Shown here in pieces: positions 56,939-64,000 of a stretch of DNA of 64,000 bases. The stretch spans positions 248,001 through 312,000 of the forward strand of contig NZ_CANMJB010000004.1 of NCBI RefSeq assembly GCF_947498175.1, in the 5' to 3' direction. The stretch is from an uncultured Algimonas sp. (GTDB lineage: Bacteria; Pseudomonadota; Alphaproteobacteria; Caulobacterales; Maricaulaceae). How positions within the stretch are numbered: the stretch's first letter is position 1; every line of letters starts with the position of its first letter. The position numbers were made by a program, and so were the translations under genes. The notes under the pieces were generated by a model. It did not search any database and had not been told where the DNA came from. It was given only the letters and a program-made list of their open reading frames with translations.

Positions 56939-57431
56939 CTATAGTCTCGGATTAAGTCAGGCTGGCGAAGGAACCGCGTCTCTCGGCCGGTCCATATATC
57001 GAGTGGGAGCGTGACGGTTTCGGTCTTGTTGATTGGACCCAGACGCAGTGTAGGGGAGCCTTACGAGGCGAGGCAAGACCGTTTCCGGAATAGAGGTCCG
57101 TTTTCGGAGCCGGATATACAAAGCGCCTCGCATATCAGCTCCGAGTTTTGGCTGATATGCTATCGCCGTCTCCATCATCCACATTTCCAAACAGCGCGGC
57201 GCGGCGATAAGCAGCAGATCGGCAGATGAATCCTCATTCTACCTGCAGCAGGTCGGTGCGTGATATTCATGCACTTCGCCGCGGTCTGCCCTGGACCTGT
57301 GTCGCACCCTTTGGACTTCTCATGTCGAGGTTGGATTGACGATGAACCCGTGACGCAGCGACTGATCCGTGGATAGCATTTTTGAAAGGCCATATTTCAG
57401 GCAAATCGAATGCTTTCGGACCTTGCCGGAA
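56939..57431. other. Intergenic region left of the prophage, with a 10-bp palindrome
   Basis: About 490 bp without a supported gene. It should hold the promoter of the SDR/oxidoreductase pair (reading left). A perfect inverted repeat GCATATCAGC ... GCTGATATGC lies at 57130-57160. Confidence 0.5.
57130..57160. promoter_or_regulatory. Perfect 10-bp inverted repeat
   Basis: GCATATCAGC (57130-57139) and GCTGATATGC (57151-57160) are exact reverse complements separated by 11 bp. This geometry fits a dimeric repressor site or a hairpin; there is no T tract after it on the plus strand. It lies about 190 bp in front of the SDR gene start on the minus strand. Confidence 0.45.
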
Positions 57432-57770
57432 TCACGCGCCCGACTGCCTTACAAACCCGTCGCAAGGATCGTCGCGCTGCGCCGCATCCGTGACTCGGAT
57501 CACGTCATAGAGGCCCGGATCCTTTGCCGTGCCCGCTTCGATGAATCCGACTACCCTGACACGCGCATCGGGCTGGACCCGCGACAGATAGAGCGGGACT
57601 CCGCGATCCTTGCGAGCATGACCGGATCCGGCGATCAGCACGACGGGCGCGGGCCCCGGCGAGGCCGCGTGGGCCTCCAGCGTGCGTGCGGCGAAAGTCG
57701 CGTCGCGCAAACGTTATGCTTCGATCATGCCCGCCGCCATCTCGGGCGCGATCAGGCCGCAATGAGCGTC
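57432..57770 (-). pseudogene. ChaN-like lipoprotein, C-terminal fragment with internal TAA
   Basis: On the minus strand the piece reads DAHCGLIAPEMAAGMIEA, then TAA (57714-57716), then RLRDATFAARTLEAH and VVLIAGSGHARKDRGVPLYL, the C-terminal half of ChaN-like (heme-binding/Tiki-fold) proteins. The stop stands where the family has Gln, so a CAA-to-TAA change fits. The N-terminal two thirds are missing and are replaced, at about 57770, by phage sequence running on the other strand. This marks the left breakpoint of the prophage. Confidence 0.75.
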
Positions 57771-58097
57771 GATATGGCCAATGGCGACAACATCGGCCAG
57801 CTGGACCCATGGCAATGGCCGGACGCTTTTAGCGACATGACGGTGGACGATACCAACGCCATGCTGGACGCGCTGGCCATCACGCCACGGCGTGCGAGTG
57901 ACCAATCGCCCGACTGGGCCGGACATGTGGTCGCGGATCATTTGGGCCTTAGCATGGACGACAAGCACGCCCGGTCGCGGTTCAAGACCATGCTCAAGAC
58001 ATGGCTGGCCAATGGGGTGATCAGGACCGTCCATCTGGACGACGGCAAGCGCAACAAGCGGCCTCATATTGAGGTCACTGGAAAGCATCGCGCATGA
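57762..58097 (+). pseudogene. Phage AAA ATPase (RepA/primase-helicase type), C-terminal fragment
   Basis: 111 residues. PWQWPDAFSDMTVDD, GHVVADHLGL, then RFKTMLKTWLANGVIR are the C-terminal region of prophage AAA ATPases of the RepA-like group. The Walker motifs and the whole ATPase core are absent because the gene is cut at the junction with the ChaN fragment. It overlaps the next open frame, but the real terminase start lies 237 bp downstream. Confidence 0.65.
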
Positions 58098-58161
58098 TTG
58101 CCTCACCACTTAATAAGCCCGGTGTGGCAGGTGTGGCAAACGCCCCCCGTCAACACTGCCT

Positions 58162-58209
58162 CACCACCACCCCGCCCCCTTTAGAGGGTGGGTGGTGTGG
58201 TGTGGCCAT
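58162..58209 (+). other. GC-rich hairpin between ATPase fragment and terminase
   Basis: CACCACCACCCC and a later GGGTGGGTGGTGTGG can pair around CGCCCCCTTTAGA. It sits in the 236-bp gap before the terminase, which holds no gene. A second run of GGTGTGGCAG follows. It may be a terminator or a packaging-related structure; neither can be shown. Confidence 0.3.
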
Positions 58210-58333
58210 GCAGCGCATTCGCGGTGGGGTGTGGCAGCACGCCTTGCAAATGGTCCCAATGCCCCCGTTTTCTTTTGAGGGTGGGACCGACGATGGGAGT
58301 TGTTTTTCTACACACACACGGGAGGGCTGCCCA

Positions 58334-59851
58334 ATGGCTAAACCTTCCACGCTGGTGAAGCGGTTCGCAAAGACCCTATCGGTTCCGACTGGCCGCATGG
58401 CTGGGAAGCCGATCAAGCTGGCCCCGTATCAAAACCGGTTCATCGACGGCACTTTTGCCTCCGGCGTCAACATTGGCGTTCTGTCTGTGGGGCGCGGCAA
58501 CGGCAAGTCGGCTCTGTCCGCAATCCTCGGTCTGGGGGAACTGTGCGGGGCATGGTCGAGCGAAGCAGAGCGCGAAATCATTATCGCGGCCCGGACGCAA
58601 GAACGGGCGAAGATCGCGTGGCGCTACGTCGTGTCTTTCATCGCCACGCTTAGCGAAACTGAACAGGCCAAGTTTACGATCCGGCGGCAACCCCGCTTTG
58701 AAATCCAGTATGACGACGCCAACGGCCCGCATATGCTCAAGGCAATCTCTGCCGACGGCAAGTCTGCGCTAGGTTCCAGTCCGACGCTCTGCATCTTGGA
58801 CGAGCGCGGCCATTGGGCACTGTCTGCTGGTGACGCGCTCGAGGGCGCGCTGCTGACCGGCGCGTCCAAGCGTGACGGCAAGGTGCTGATCATATCGACC
58901 TCGACCAGCAATGATATGCACCCGCTTTCCCTCTGGCTGGATCGTGACGCACCCGGCGTCTATCGCCAAGAGCATCGGCCTACGCCCGGTCTGCCCGTGG
59001 ACGACGAGGCCAGTCTGCTGATCGCCAATCCCGGCGCGAAGCATGGGATCGGCCCGACACTGACCCGGCTAAAACAGGACGCGGCGCTAGCCATGGAGCG
59101 CGGCGGCTCTGCCCTATCCCAATCCCGTCTGCTGTTCCGCAACGAGCGGGTGCAGGAAGACAACCGGGACGCGCTAATCACGTTGGACGAATGGCTTGCG
59201 CTTGAGACGGACGACCTGCCCCCACGGCAAGGCTCTGTCGTCATCGGACTGGATCAAGGCCAATCGGCGTCCATGACGGCGGTGGCGTTCCTGTGGCCCG
59301 ACACGGGACGGCTGGAAGCGTTCGGCGCGTTCGGCACGCAACCGAGGCTCGAGGCGCGCGGCCAGTCCGACGCGGTAGGCGACTTGTATTCGACCATGCA
59401 CAAGCGTGGGGAACTGCTGCTGATGGGCAAGCGCACGGTCCCGCTCGAGCAATTCCTGCGGGTCATGCTGGCCAAACTGGACGGCGAAACCATGGCGGCA
59501 ATCGTCTGTGACCGGTTCAAGCAATCCGAAATCTCGGACGGGCTGGACGCTATTGGCAACCGCGCGCCCGTTATCTGGCGCGGCATGGGCTTCCGGGACG
59601 GCGGGAAAGACGTGGAACGGTTCCGGCGGTCTGTCTTCGTCGGCAAGGTCCACACCGGAACGAACTATCTACTGCATCACGCCATGGGCGAGGCGGCGGT
59701 GCAAATCGACCCGGCGGGCAATTCCAAGATTGTGAAGGGGCGGAGCATGGGCCGGATCGACGCGGCTTGTGCGGCCGTGCTGGCCGTCGCGGAAGGCGCG
59801 CGCATCATGGGCTGCCCTGCGGCTAAAACAGGGAGGTTCGCATGGGGCTGA
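58334..59851 (+). CDS. Phage terminase large subunit
   Basis: 505 residues from the ATG after GGGAGG. SVGRGNGKSA (about 51-60) is the Walker A loop and LCILDE (152-157) Walker B of the packaging ATPase. The C-terminal nuclease domain begins near residue 300 with VIGLDQGQSASMTA, whose Asp is a metal ligand. It cuts and pumps phage DNA into proheads. The gene is intact, unlike several of its neighbours, and overlaps the next gene by 10 bp. Confidence 0.85.
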   Translation: MAKPSTLVKRFAKTLSVPTGRMAGKPIKLAPYQNRFIDGTFASGVNIGVLSVGRGNGKSALSAILGLGELCGAWSSEAEREIIIAARTQERAKIAWRYVVSFIATLSETEQAKFTIRRQPRFEIQYDDANGPHMLKAISADGKSALGSSPTLCILDERGHWALSAGDALEGALLTGASKRDGKVLIISTSTSNDMHPLSLWLDRDAPGVYRQEHRPTPGLPVDDEASLLIANPGAKHGIGPTLTRLKQDAALAMERGGSALSQSRLLFRNERVQEDNRDALITLDEWLALETDDLPPRQGSVVIGLDQGQSASMTAVAFLWPDTGRLEAFGAFGTQPRLEARGQSDAVGDLYSTMHKRGELLLMGKRTVPLEQFLRVMLAKLDGETMAAIVCDRFKQSEISDGLDAIGNRAPVIWRGMGFRDGGKDVERFRRSVFVGKVHTGTNYLLHHAMGEAAVQIDPAGNSKIVKGRSMGRIDAACAAVLAVAEGARIMGCPAAKTGRFAWG

Positions 59852-60201
59852 AATCCATAGCGTCGCGACTGATCGCGAAACATGGCCAAACGGCTACCAT
59901 CCTTCGCCCCGGCGAGGGAACGGAGAATGCGTTCTGGGAACCCATTCCCGGTGAAGATGTGCCGCACCCTGCGACAGTGCTGCTGGCATCGGTTGCTGTG
60001 GATCTGGAAGCCTTCGCAGGTGGCCAGACGGCGCTGACCGATAATCGGGTGCTGGTTTCCGTCGAGGGGTTGGGAATTGTCCCTGATACCTCTGACAAGC
60101 TGCTTCTGGGCGGGGTGGAATACCGGACGGAGAAAGTGACGCGCCTGGCCCCGGCTGGCAAGGTTATCTTTTACGAAATGCAGGTCCACTCCAATGAGTA
60201 G
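59842..60201 (+). CDS. Phage head-tail adaptor-like protein
   Basis: 119 residues, mostly beta-strand, with ATILRPGEGTENAFWEPI and LLLGGVEYRTEKVTRL. The size, position and strand pattern fit a head-closure or head-tail joining protein of siphophages, but no single diagnostic motif is available. It overlaps terminase (10 bp) and HNH nuclease (8 bp). Confidence 0.55.
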   Translation: MGLKSIASRLIAKHGQTATILRPGEGTENAFWEPIPGEDVPHPATVLLASVAVDLEAFAGGQTALTDNRVLVSVEGLGIVPDTSDKLLLGGVEYRTEKVTRLAPAGKVIFYEMQVHSNE

Positions 60202-60529
60202 GCGGGTTGAACATATCCGTCACTCCAAGCGCGTGACGCGCGGCCCTCGGTGGAAGGCGCTGCGGATGCAGGCGTTGGACCATGACGGCTGGGCCTGTGT
60301 CGTCTGCGGCACGCATAAGCGGCTCGAGGTCGATCATATCCAGCCGGTGCGGACGCATCCAGAACTCGCTAACGATCTGGACAACCTGCAATGCCTTTGC
60401 GGCCTCTGCCACACCCGGAAAACAAGAATTGAAGTCGGCCATAAACCGCTGACTCCAAAGCGCCAACAATGGCGCGACATGCAGCGAAACCCTGTCACGC
60501 ATAAGGAGAATGATCATGCTGACATCTAA
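60194..60529 (+). CDS. HNH endonuclease
   Basis: 111 residues. Cys35/Cys38 (CVVC), EVDHIQP with the catalytic His near 48, the Asn near 60-64, and CGLCHTRKT (Cys69, Cys72, His73) make a complete zinc-bound HNH fold. Such a nuclease commonly sits next to the terminase of HK97-type phages and helps packaging. It looks intact. Its end overlaps the capsid start. Confidence 0.85.
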   Translation: MSRRVEHIRHSKRVTRGPRWKALRMQALDHDGWACVVCGTHKRLEVDHIQPVRTHPELANDLDNLQCLCGLCHTRKTRIEVGHKPLTPKRQQWRDMQRNPVTHKENDHADI

Positions 60530-61769
60530 GAAACTCGAGCTGCGACGCTCGGAAATCCGCCAGTCCCTTTCGGAGCTGGCAAACATCGAAAACCCGTCCG
60601 ATGACGAGGTGCGCAAGATTGGCGAACTGGATACGGAATACCGGTCCAAGGAAGCCCAATACCGCGCGGCCCTGATCTCGGAAGACGATGAGCGCCGGGA
60701 AGCCAGTGCGGAACTCGAGACCCGTTCTGACAAGGAATGGGCGGACATGGCGTCCGGTTTCGAGGTTCGCCAAGTCGCGGCGGCGCTGGACACGGGCGCG
60801 ACCATTGACGGCGTGACGGCGGAAGTCGTGCAGGAACTTCGCAATGCAGGCGGCTTTCAAGGCATCCCGGTTCCGCTCGAGGCGCTGGAAACCCGGGCCG
60901 GTGAAACGCTGGCGGGCGGCGTTCCTGATCCTATCCGCACTATGCCGACAATCGACCGCATCTTTGCAGGCTCGAGCGCCACGCAAATGGGTTGCCAGAT
61001 GATCAACGTCGGCGTTGGCGAGGTGGAATACCCTGTCGCGACCGGCGGGGCGCAACCCGGCTGGGCTGATAGCGAAACTGGCGACGTTCCGGGGCCGCAA
61101 GCCTATACGACGGTGGACCTTCGTATGCGCCCGGATCAGATGCTTGGCGTGCAGATGAAAATCACGCGGAAGGCGCTGAAATAAGCCGGGGCTGGACTGG
61201 AGCAATCCATCCGACGCGACATTCAGGCGGCAATCAAGGAAGAGACGGGGTGGGTTATCTTCCTGGGCTCTGGCACATCCGGCGAACCGCTGGGCGTCAT
61301 CACGGGCGCATCGACCTACGGCATCACGGAAACGGCTGTGGACGCTGCGGCGTCTTACGCGGCCTTCCGCGCTGCTGTGGTGCGCTTCATGACGGCAAAC
61401 GCGGCAAACTCGGCTAAAGCCGTGAACCTGCTGCTGCGCCCTGAAATCTTCGACAACATAGACGACGACCTTATCACGGGCACGGCCACGTCGGAGTGGG
61501 ACCGCCTTGTTGCCAAGATTGGCCAGACGGTGCTGACAACGAACGGCCTCACGGCCCCGGCGGGTGATCCGGCGGCGTCCAAGGCGCTGCTGACGACCGC
61601 GACCAACGGCGTTGCGCCGATCTTCTGCGGCATATGGGGAGCGGTGGACCTTATCCGCGACCCCTATTCGGACGCCAAGTCCGGCCAGTTGCGCCTGACG
61701 GCCCTGACGACCATGGATGTGACGGTTGCGCGAGGCGTGCAGCTGGAAGTCCTGACGGGTCTGCAATAA
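60516..61769 (+). pseudogene. Phage major capsid protein (HK97-like) with internal TAA
   Basis: The start is the ATG 7 bp after AAGGAGA. Residues about 1-75 form the coiled-coil delta (scaffold) domain (LELRRSEIRQSLSELANI), the rest the HK97 fold with TMPTIDRIFAGSS, GWVIFLGSGTSGEPLGVI and the C-terminal VDLIRDPYSDAKSGQ. TAA at 61182-61184 replaces a Gln codon (KALK-x-AGAGLEQSIRRD), which a single C-to-T change explains. Otherwise full length, about 417 residues. Confidence 0.85.
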
Positions 61770-62315
61770 TGCTCTGGGGCGGTCTGCAAGGCGGCTTAGA
61801 GGTTCGCCAAGAGGGTGAAGCCGTCCGCGTAGCGGGCCGCTTCCCCTATGACACCCGGACGGAACTTGCACCGGGTTACTTTGAGACCATCGCGCGGGGC
61901 GTTTACGTCGCGCGTAAACTCTGGCGAGGAACTTCACTTCCTCGCTGGCCACGACTTCGAGAAACCGCTGGCCAGTCGAAGCGCCGGCACGTTGACCGTG
62001 CGGAGCGATGACGACGCGCTTGTCATCGAGGCGACCGTGGCAGGTCAAACATCATGGGCACGGGACTTTCTCGCGGCGGATAGTGCGGGGCTGATCCGGA
62101 GCTTGTCGCCGGGGTTCCGTGTGGACCCGGACGGCGAGCGCGTGACGCGGATGGGCGAAACCGTTCATCGGACCATCACGGCGGCGGCTCTGGCCGAAAT
62201 CTCGGCTGTGACCCGTGCAGCCTACCCTACGGCACAAATCGAGGCCCGGAACTGGTCTGCGGACTGCCCCGTGCCCCGTCGCGTCATCCCGGCGCGCCAA
62301 CGGTGGAGGGCTTAG
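61769..62315 (+). pseudogene. Prohead protease (HK97/S78 family), frameshifted
   Basis: It starts in the TAATG overlap with the capsid stop. The first 44 residues run to PGYFETIARG; then the frame must change near 61900 to read RVNSGEELHFLAGHDFEKPLA, which has the catalytic His, and AEISAVTRAAYP with the Ser block. It trims the capsid delta domain during head maturation. About 180 residues if repaired. Here the gene stands after capsid, opposite to the usual order. Confidence 0.8.
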
Positions 62316-62317
62316 GC

Positions 62318-62718
62318 ATGATAGAACTTCGCAAAGAAGACGAGGCAATCCCGGCCAGCTATCCAACTGCCACAGCCCCGGCTGGAGTGAACCCGGCGGC
62401 GGTCTGGCAACACATCGAGGCTTACACCTGGACGCGCTGCACCGATCGCACCGTGACGTGGACGGTCGAGGGAGACACGGGCGACGATTGGACCCCGCCC
62501 TTGTCGCCTGTAACGGCCATGCAGGCGGAGCGGTGGAATGACGGCGCTTGGCGGCATACCTTGCGGATGACGACGACCACGTAAGCGTGTCGTCCTATTC
62601 GGTGAATATGGGCGGGGCCATTCAGGAATCCTATTCTCGGAGCGCGGCGCATACCGCCCGCGCCCTGCAAAATAGCGGGGCGGCTGATCTGCTGCGCCCC
62701 TATCGGAGGCTCAAATGA
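62318..62718 (+). pseudogene. Unidentified phage structural-region gene, frameshifted
   Basis: It starts 3 bp after the protease. MIELRKEDEAIPASYP and TWTVEGDTGDDWTPPLSPV read well up to about 62550; the natural continuation is in another frame (YLADDDDHVSVSSYSV ... GAADLLRPYRRLK) and stops at 62718, overlapping the portal start. Combined length about 133 residues. Position between protease and portal suggests a small connector or head protein; no family is recognised. Confidence 0.55.
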
Positions 62719-63764
62719 TCTGGCAATTCAAGAAGAAAACGGAAATCCGCTCTGCATCTAGCGGGGGCTACACGTCGCAAATGATCTACGCCCGGACGGC
62801 CTACATCACGGGCACGAACGGCACGGCGGAACTGACTGCGACCGTCCAGGGTGCGGTTTCGCTCTGGGAAAACGGGTTGTCGGTTGCGGACGTGACCAGC
62901 ACGGGTTTGCTGACCCATCGCACGCTCGGCATCATCGGGCGCATGTTCGCGCTACGCGGCGAAGCCCTGTTCTACATGGCGGACTACGTGCTGATTCCGG
63001 CATCGGATTGGGACTTGACCACGCGGTTATCGGTCCCGACTGCTTACCGGCTGACGCTTCCCGATACGGGCGGCGGTCGCACCGTAACGGCCTTGGCGGG
63101 TGAAGTGCTGCACTTCCGCATCGGTGCGGACGCAATCTAGCCTTGGACCGGCACGGCCCCGCTCAAACGGTCCAGCCTGTCGGCTGATCTGCTGCAAGTC
63201 ATCGAGCGGGCCATGGTCGAGATTTACGGCGACGCCCCACTAGGCTCGAGCATCGTTCCATTCCCTAAAACGCCGGAAGCGGACCTGTCCGAACTGGCGA
63301 GGGGCTTTCGCGGGACGCGGGGGCGAGTGCAGGTGCGCGAAAGCGTCAACGTCTCGGCTGCGGGCGGACCGGCCCCGGTGCAGGATTGGCGTGCAAACGA
63401 CCTTACGCCCGATCTCTCCAAGGCGCTTATGGACAAGACGCTGGATCAGGCGCTGGAGCAAATCGCTATGGCGTTCGGCATCCTTCACGGCATCCTCAAC
63501 CGGGCCACGACCGGCCCCATGATCCGGGAGGCGCAACGCCACCTCGCGCAATGGACGCTATCGCCCATCGCCGGGATGATCGCGGAGGAAGCATCCGAAA
63601 AGCTGGGCGGAATCGTCACGCTTAATGTCGAGCGTCCCTTGCAAGCCTTCGACACGGGCGGGCGCGCTCGAGCGGCCAAAGCGCTGGTCGATACCATGAC
63701 GGCGGCGAAGGAAAGCGGCGCTGACATGGGCGAGGCTATGCGGCTGGTCGATTGGGCGAAATGA
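62715..63764 (+). pseudogene. Phage portal protein (HK97 type) with internal TAG
   Basis: It starts at MIWQFKKKTEIRSASSGGY in a 4-bp overlap. TLGIIGRMFALRGEALFYM and DLTPDLSKALMDKTLDQALEQIAMAFGI-type sequence (helical portal core) and REAQRHLAQWTLSPI are typical. TAG at 63138-63140 interrupts the frame at RIGADAI-x-PWTGTAPLKR, after which reading continues to 63764. About 349 residues if read through, close to small HK97-type portals. It should form the dodecameric DNA gate of the head. Confidence 0.8.
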
Positions 63765-63812
63765 CGACACATTGACATTGTGCCCGGATCGCGGGCATGA
63801 CGGAACGGCGAA

Positions 63813-63834
63813 GCGGGGTGCGTCAACACCCCGC
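63813..63834 (+). terminator. Hairpin after the portal gene
   Basis: GCGGGGTG and CACCCCGC form a perfect 8-bp stem around CGTCAA, 49 bp after the portal stop. No T run follows, so it is only a possible terminator or mRNA-stabilising element. Confidence 0.35.
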
Positions 63835-63869
63835 CCGCCTTATCACTAACCGCTTAACTGGAGCGACCA

Positions 63870-64000
63870 ATGACTGACAAAACCCCTACCACGAATCCGC
63901 CTGCTGAAAAGCCGTCCCATCGCCTTGGCGATATAGAAGATAAGCTGGCCGAAGCCTGCGACCTTACACGCATTTTCATCATGATCGACGGCGTGAATTG
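63870..64000 (+). CDS. Start of a phage gene, cut by the window edge
   Basis: The ATG after GGAGCGACCA opens a frame of 43 residues (MTDKTPTTNPPAEKPSHRLG, then IEDKLAEACDLTRIFIM) that runs off the end. It is hydrophilic with no recognised family. Confidence 0.45.
   Translation, partial: MTDKTPTTNPPAEKPSHRLGDIEDKLAEACDLTRIFIMIDGVN

Larger units (their letters stand above)
57762..64000 (+). mobile_element. Damaged prophage or phage-like element, left part
   Basis: A run of co-directional phage genes: the tail of an AAA ATPase, terminase large subunit, head adaptor, HNH nuclease, capsid, prohead protease, an unidentified gene, portal, and a further start at the right edge. At least four carry inactivating changes. 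The left boundary cuts a ChaN-like gene; the right boundary is outside the window. No tail or lysis genes are seen in this part. Confidence 0.8.

Noticed and set aside
10378-63764. Stop-codon reassignment (TAG or TAA read as an amino acid) to explain many in-frame stops
   Set aside because: TAG is also used as the apparent normal stop in intact genes (for example 4554, 24062, 31444), TAA stops occur among the lesions too, and several genes carry frameshifts that recoding cannot explain.
57762-64000. Gene transfer agent cluster
   Set aside because: Gene order and HNH/adaptor arrangement differ from the RcGTA-type order, and the head genes are broken.
1-64000. CRISPR arrays, rRNA genes or complete tRNA genes
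   Set aside because: No regularly spaced direct repeats and no full cloverleaf or rRNA-like sequence were seen on reading the window.

Overview
The window looks like a chromosomal stretch of a moderately GC-rich, Gram-negative alphaproteobacterium, possibly a marine Caulobacterales/Maricaulales-type organism. This rests on the mix of families (DUF2254/UPF0182 membrane proteins, DUF2793 protein, alphaproteobacterial-type integrase and phage head genes, a nonulosonate glycan island) and is not a species call.

Layout. (1) 1-8.0 kb: a tight + strand operon with a DUF2254 protein, a large UPF0182 protein, two tandem paralogues that look like membrane-anchored PadR wing domains, a 679-residue curlin-repeat protein and a small exported protein. 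(2) 8.0-16.2 kb: an HTH/MmyB-type regulator (-), an HlyD-like efflux adaptor, an RND permease broken by two stops and a frameshift, then an epimerase-like, a cupin lipoprotein and a Kelch gene (one internal stop). An identical 20-bp box lies upstream of the regulator/efflux pair and upstream of the epimerase operon, suggesting one small regulon. (3) 16.2-21.7 kb: a graveyard with a frameshifted rmlA, a glycosyltransferase cut by an IS1182-type remnant, a decayed tyrosine integrase with a possible tRNA-3'-end-like attachment remnant, and an IS3-family element with recognisable ends but a decayed orfB.

(4) 21.8-31.4 kb: five co-directional genes of surface-glycan type. Three are GT-B-like proteins, one is an ABC-exporter-like membrane protein whose nucleotide-binding half has no visible Walker A, and one is a long coiled-coil protein. 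(5) 31.5-49.8 kb: an island for a nonulosonic acid of the legionaminic/neuraminic class. It has NeuB, NeuC and NeuD homologues, a LegB-like dehydratase, two DegT aminotransferases, a PtmE-like CBS-nucleotidyltransferase, PtmA/PtmF-like oxidoreductases, two CMP-sugar synthetases, a formyltransferase, a NodB deacetylase and a GT2 enzyme. A frameshifted DUF2793 phage/tail-type gene sits inside it. (6) 50.1-56.9 kb: an O-acylation module (a broken acyltransferase-3/SGNH gene, a small membrane protein with an internal TAG, an AlgI-like MBOAT, an SGNH-like protein) plus another oxidoreductase/SDR pair resembling the sugar genes of region 5.

(7) 57.4-64 kb: a ChaN-like gene fragment abuts the left edge of a damaged prophage: the tail of an AAA ATPase, then terminase, head adaptor, HNH nuclease, capsid (internal TAA), prohead protease (frameshift), an unidentified gene (frameshift), portal (internal TAG) and a gene running off the end. 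The head genes run capsid-protease-portal, the reverse of the usual HK97 order.

A thread through the whole window is the number of otherwise well-preserved genes carrying one or a few inactivating lesions, while the core nonulosonate enzymes are all intact. Functions are inferred from motifs and gene context; no database search was run.
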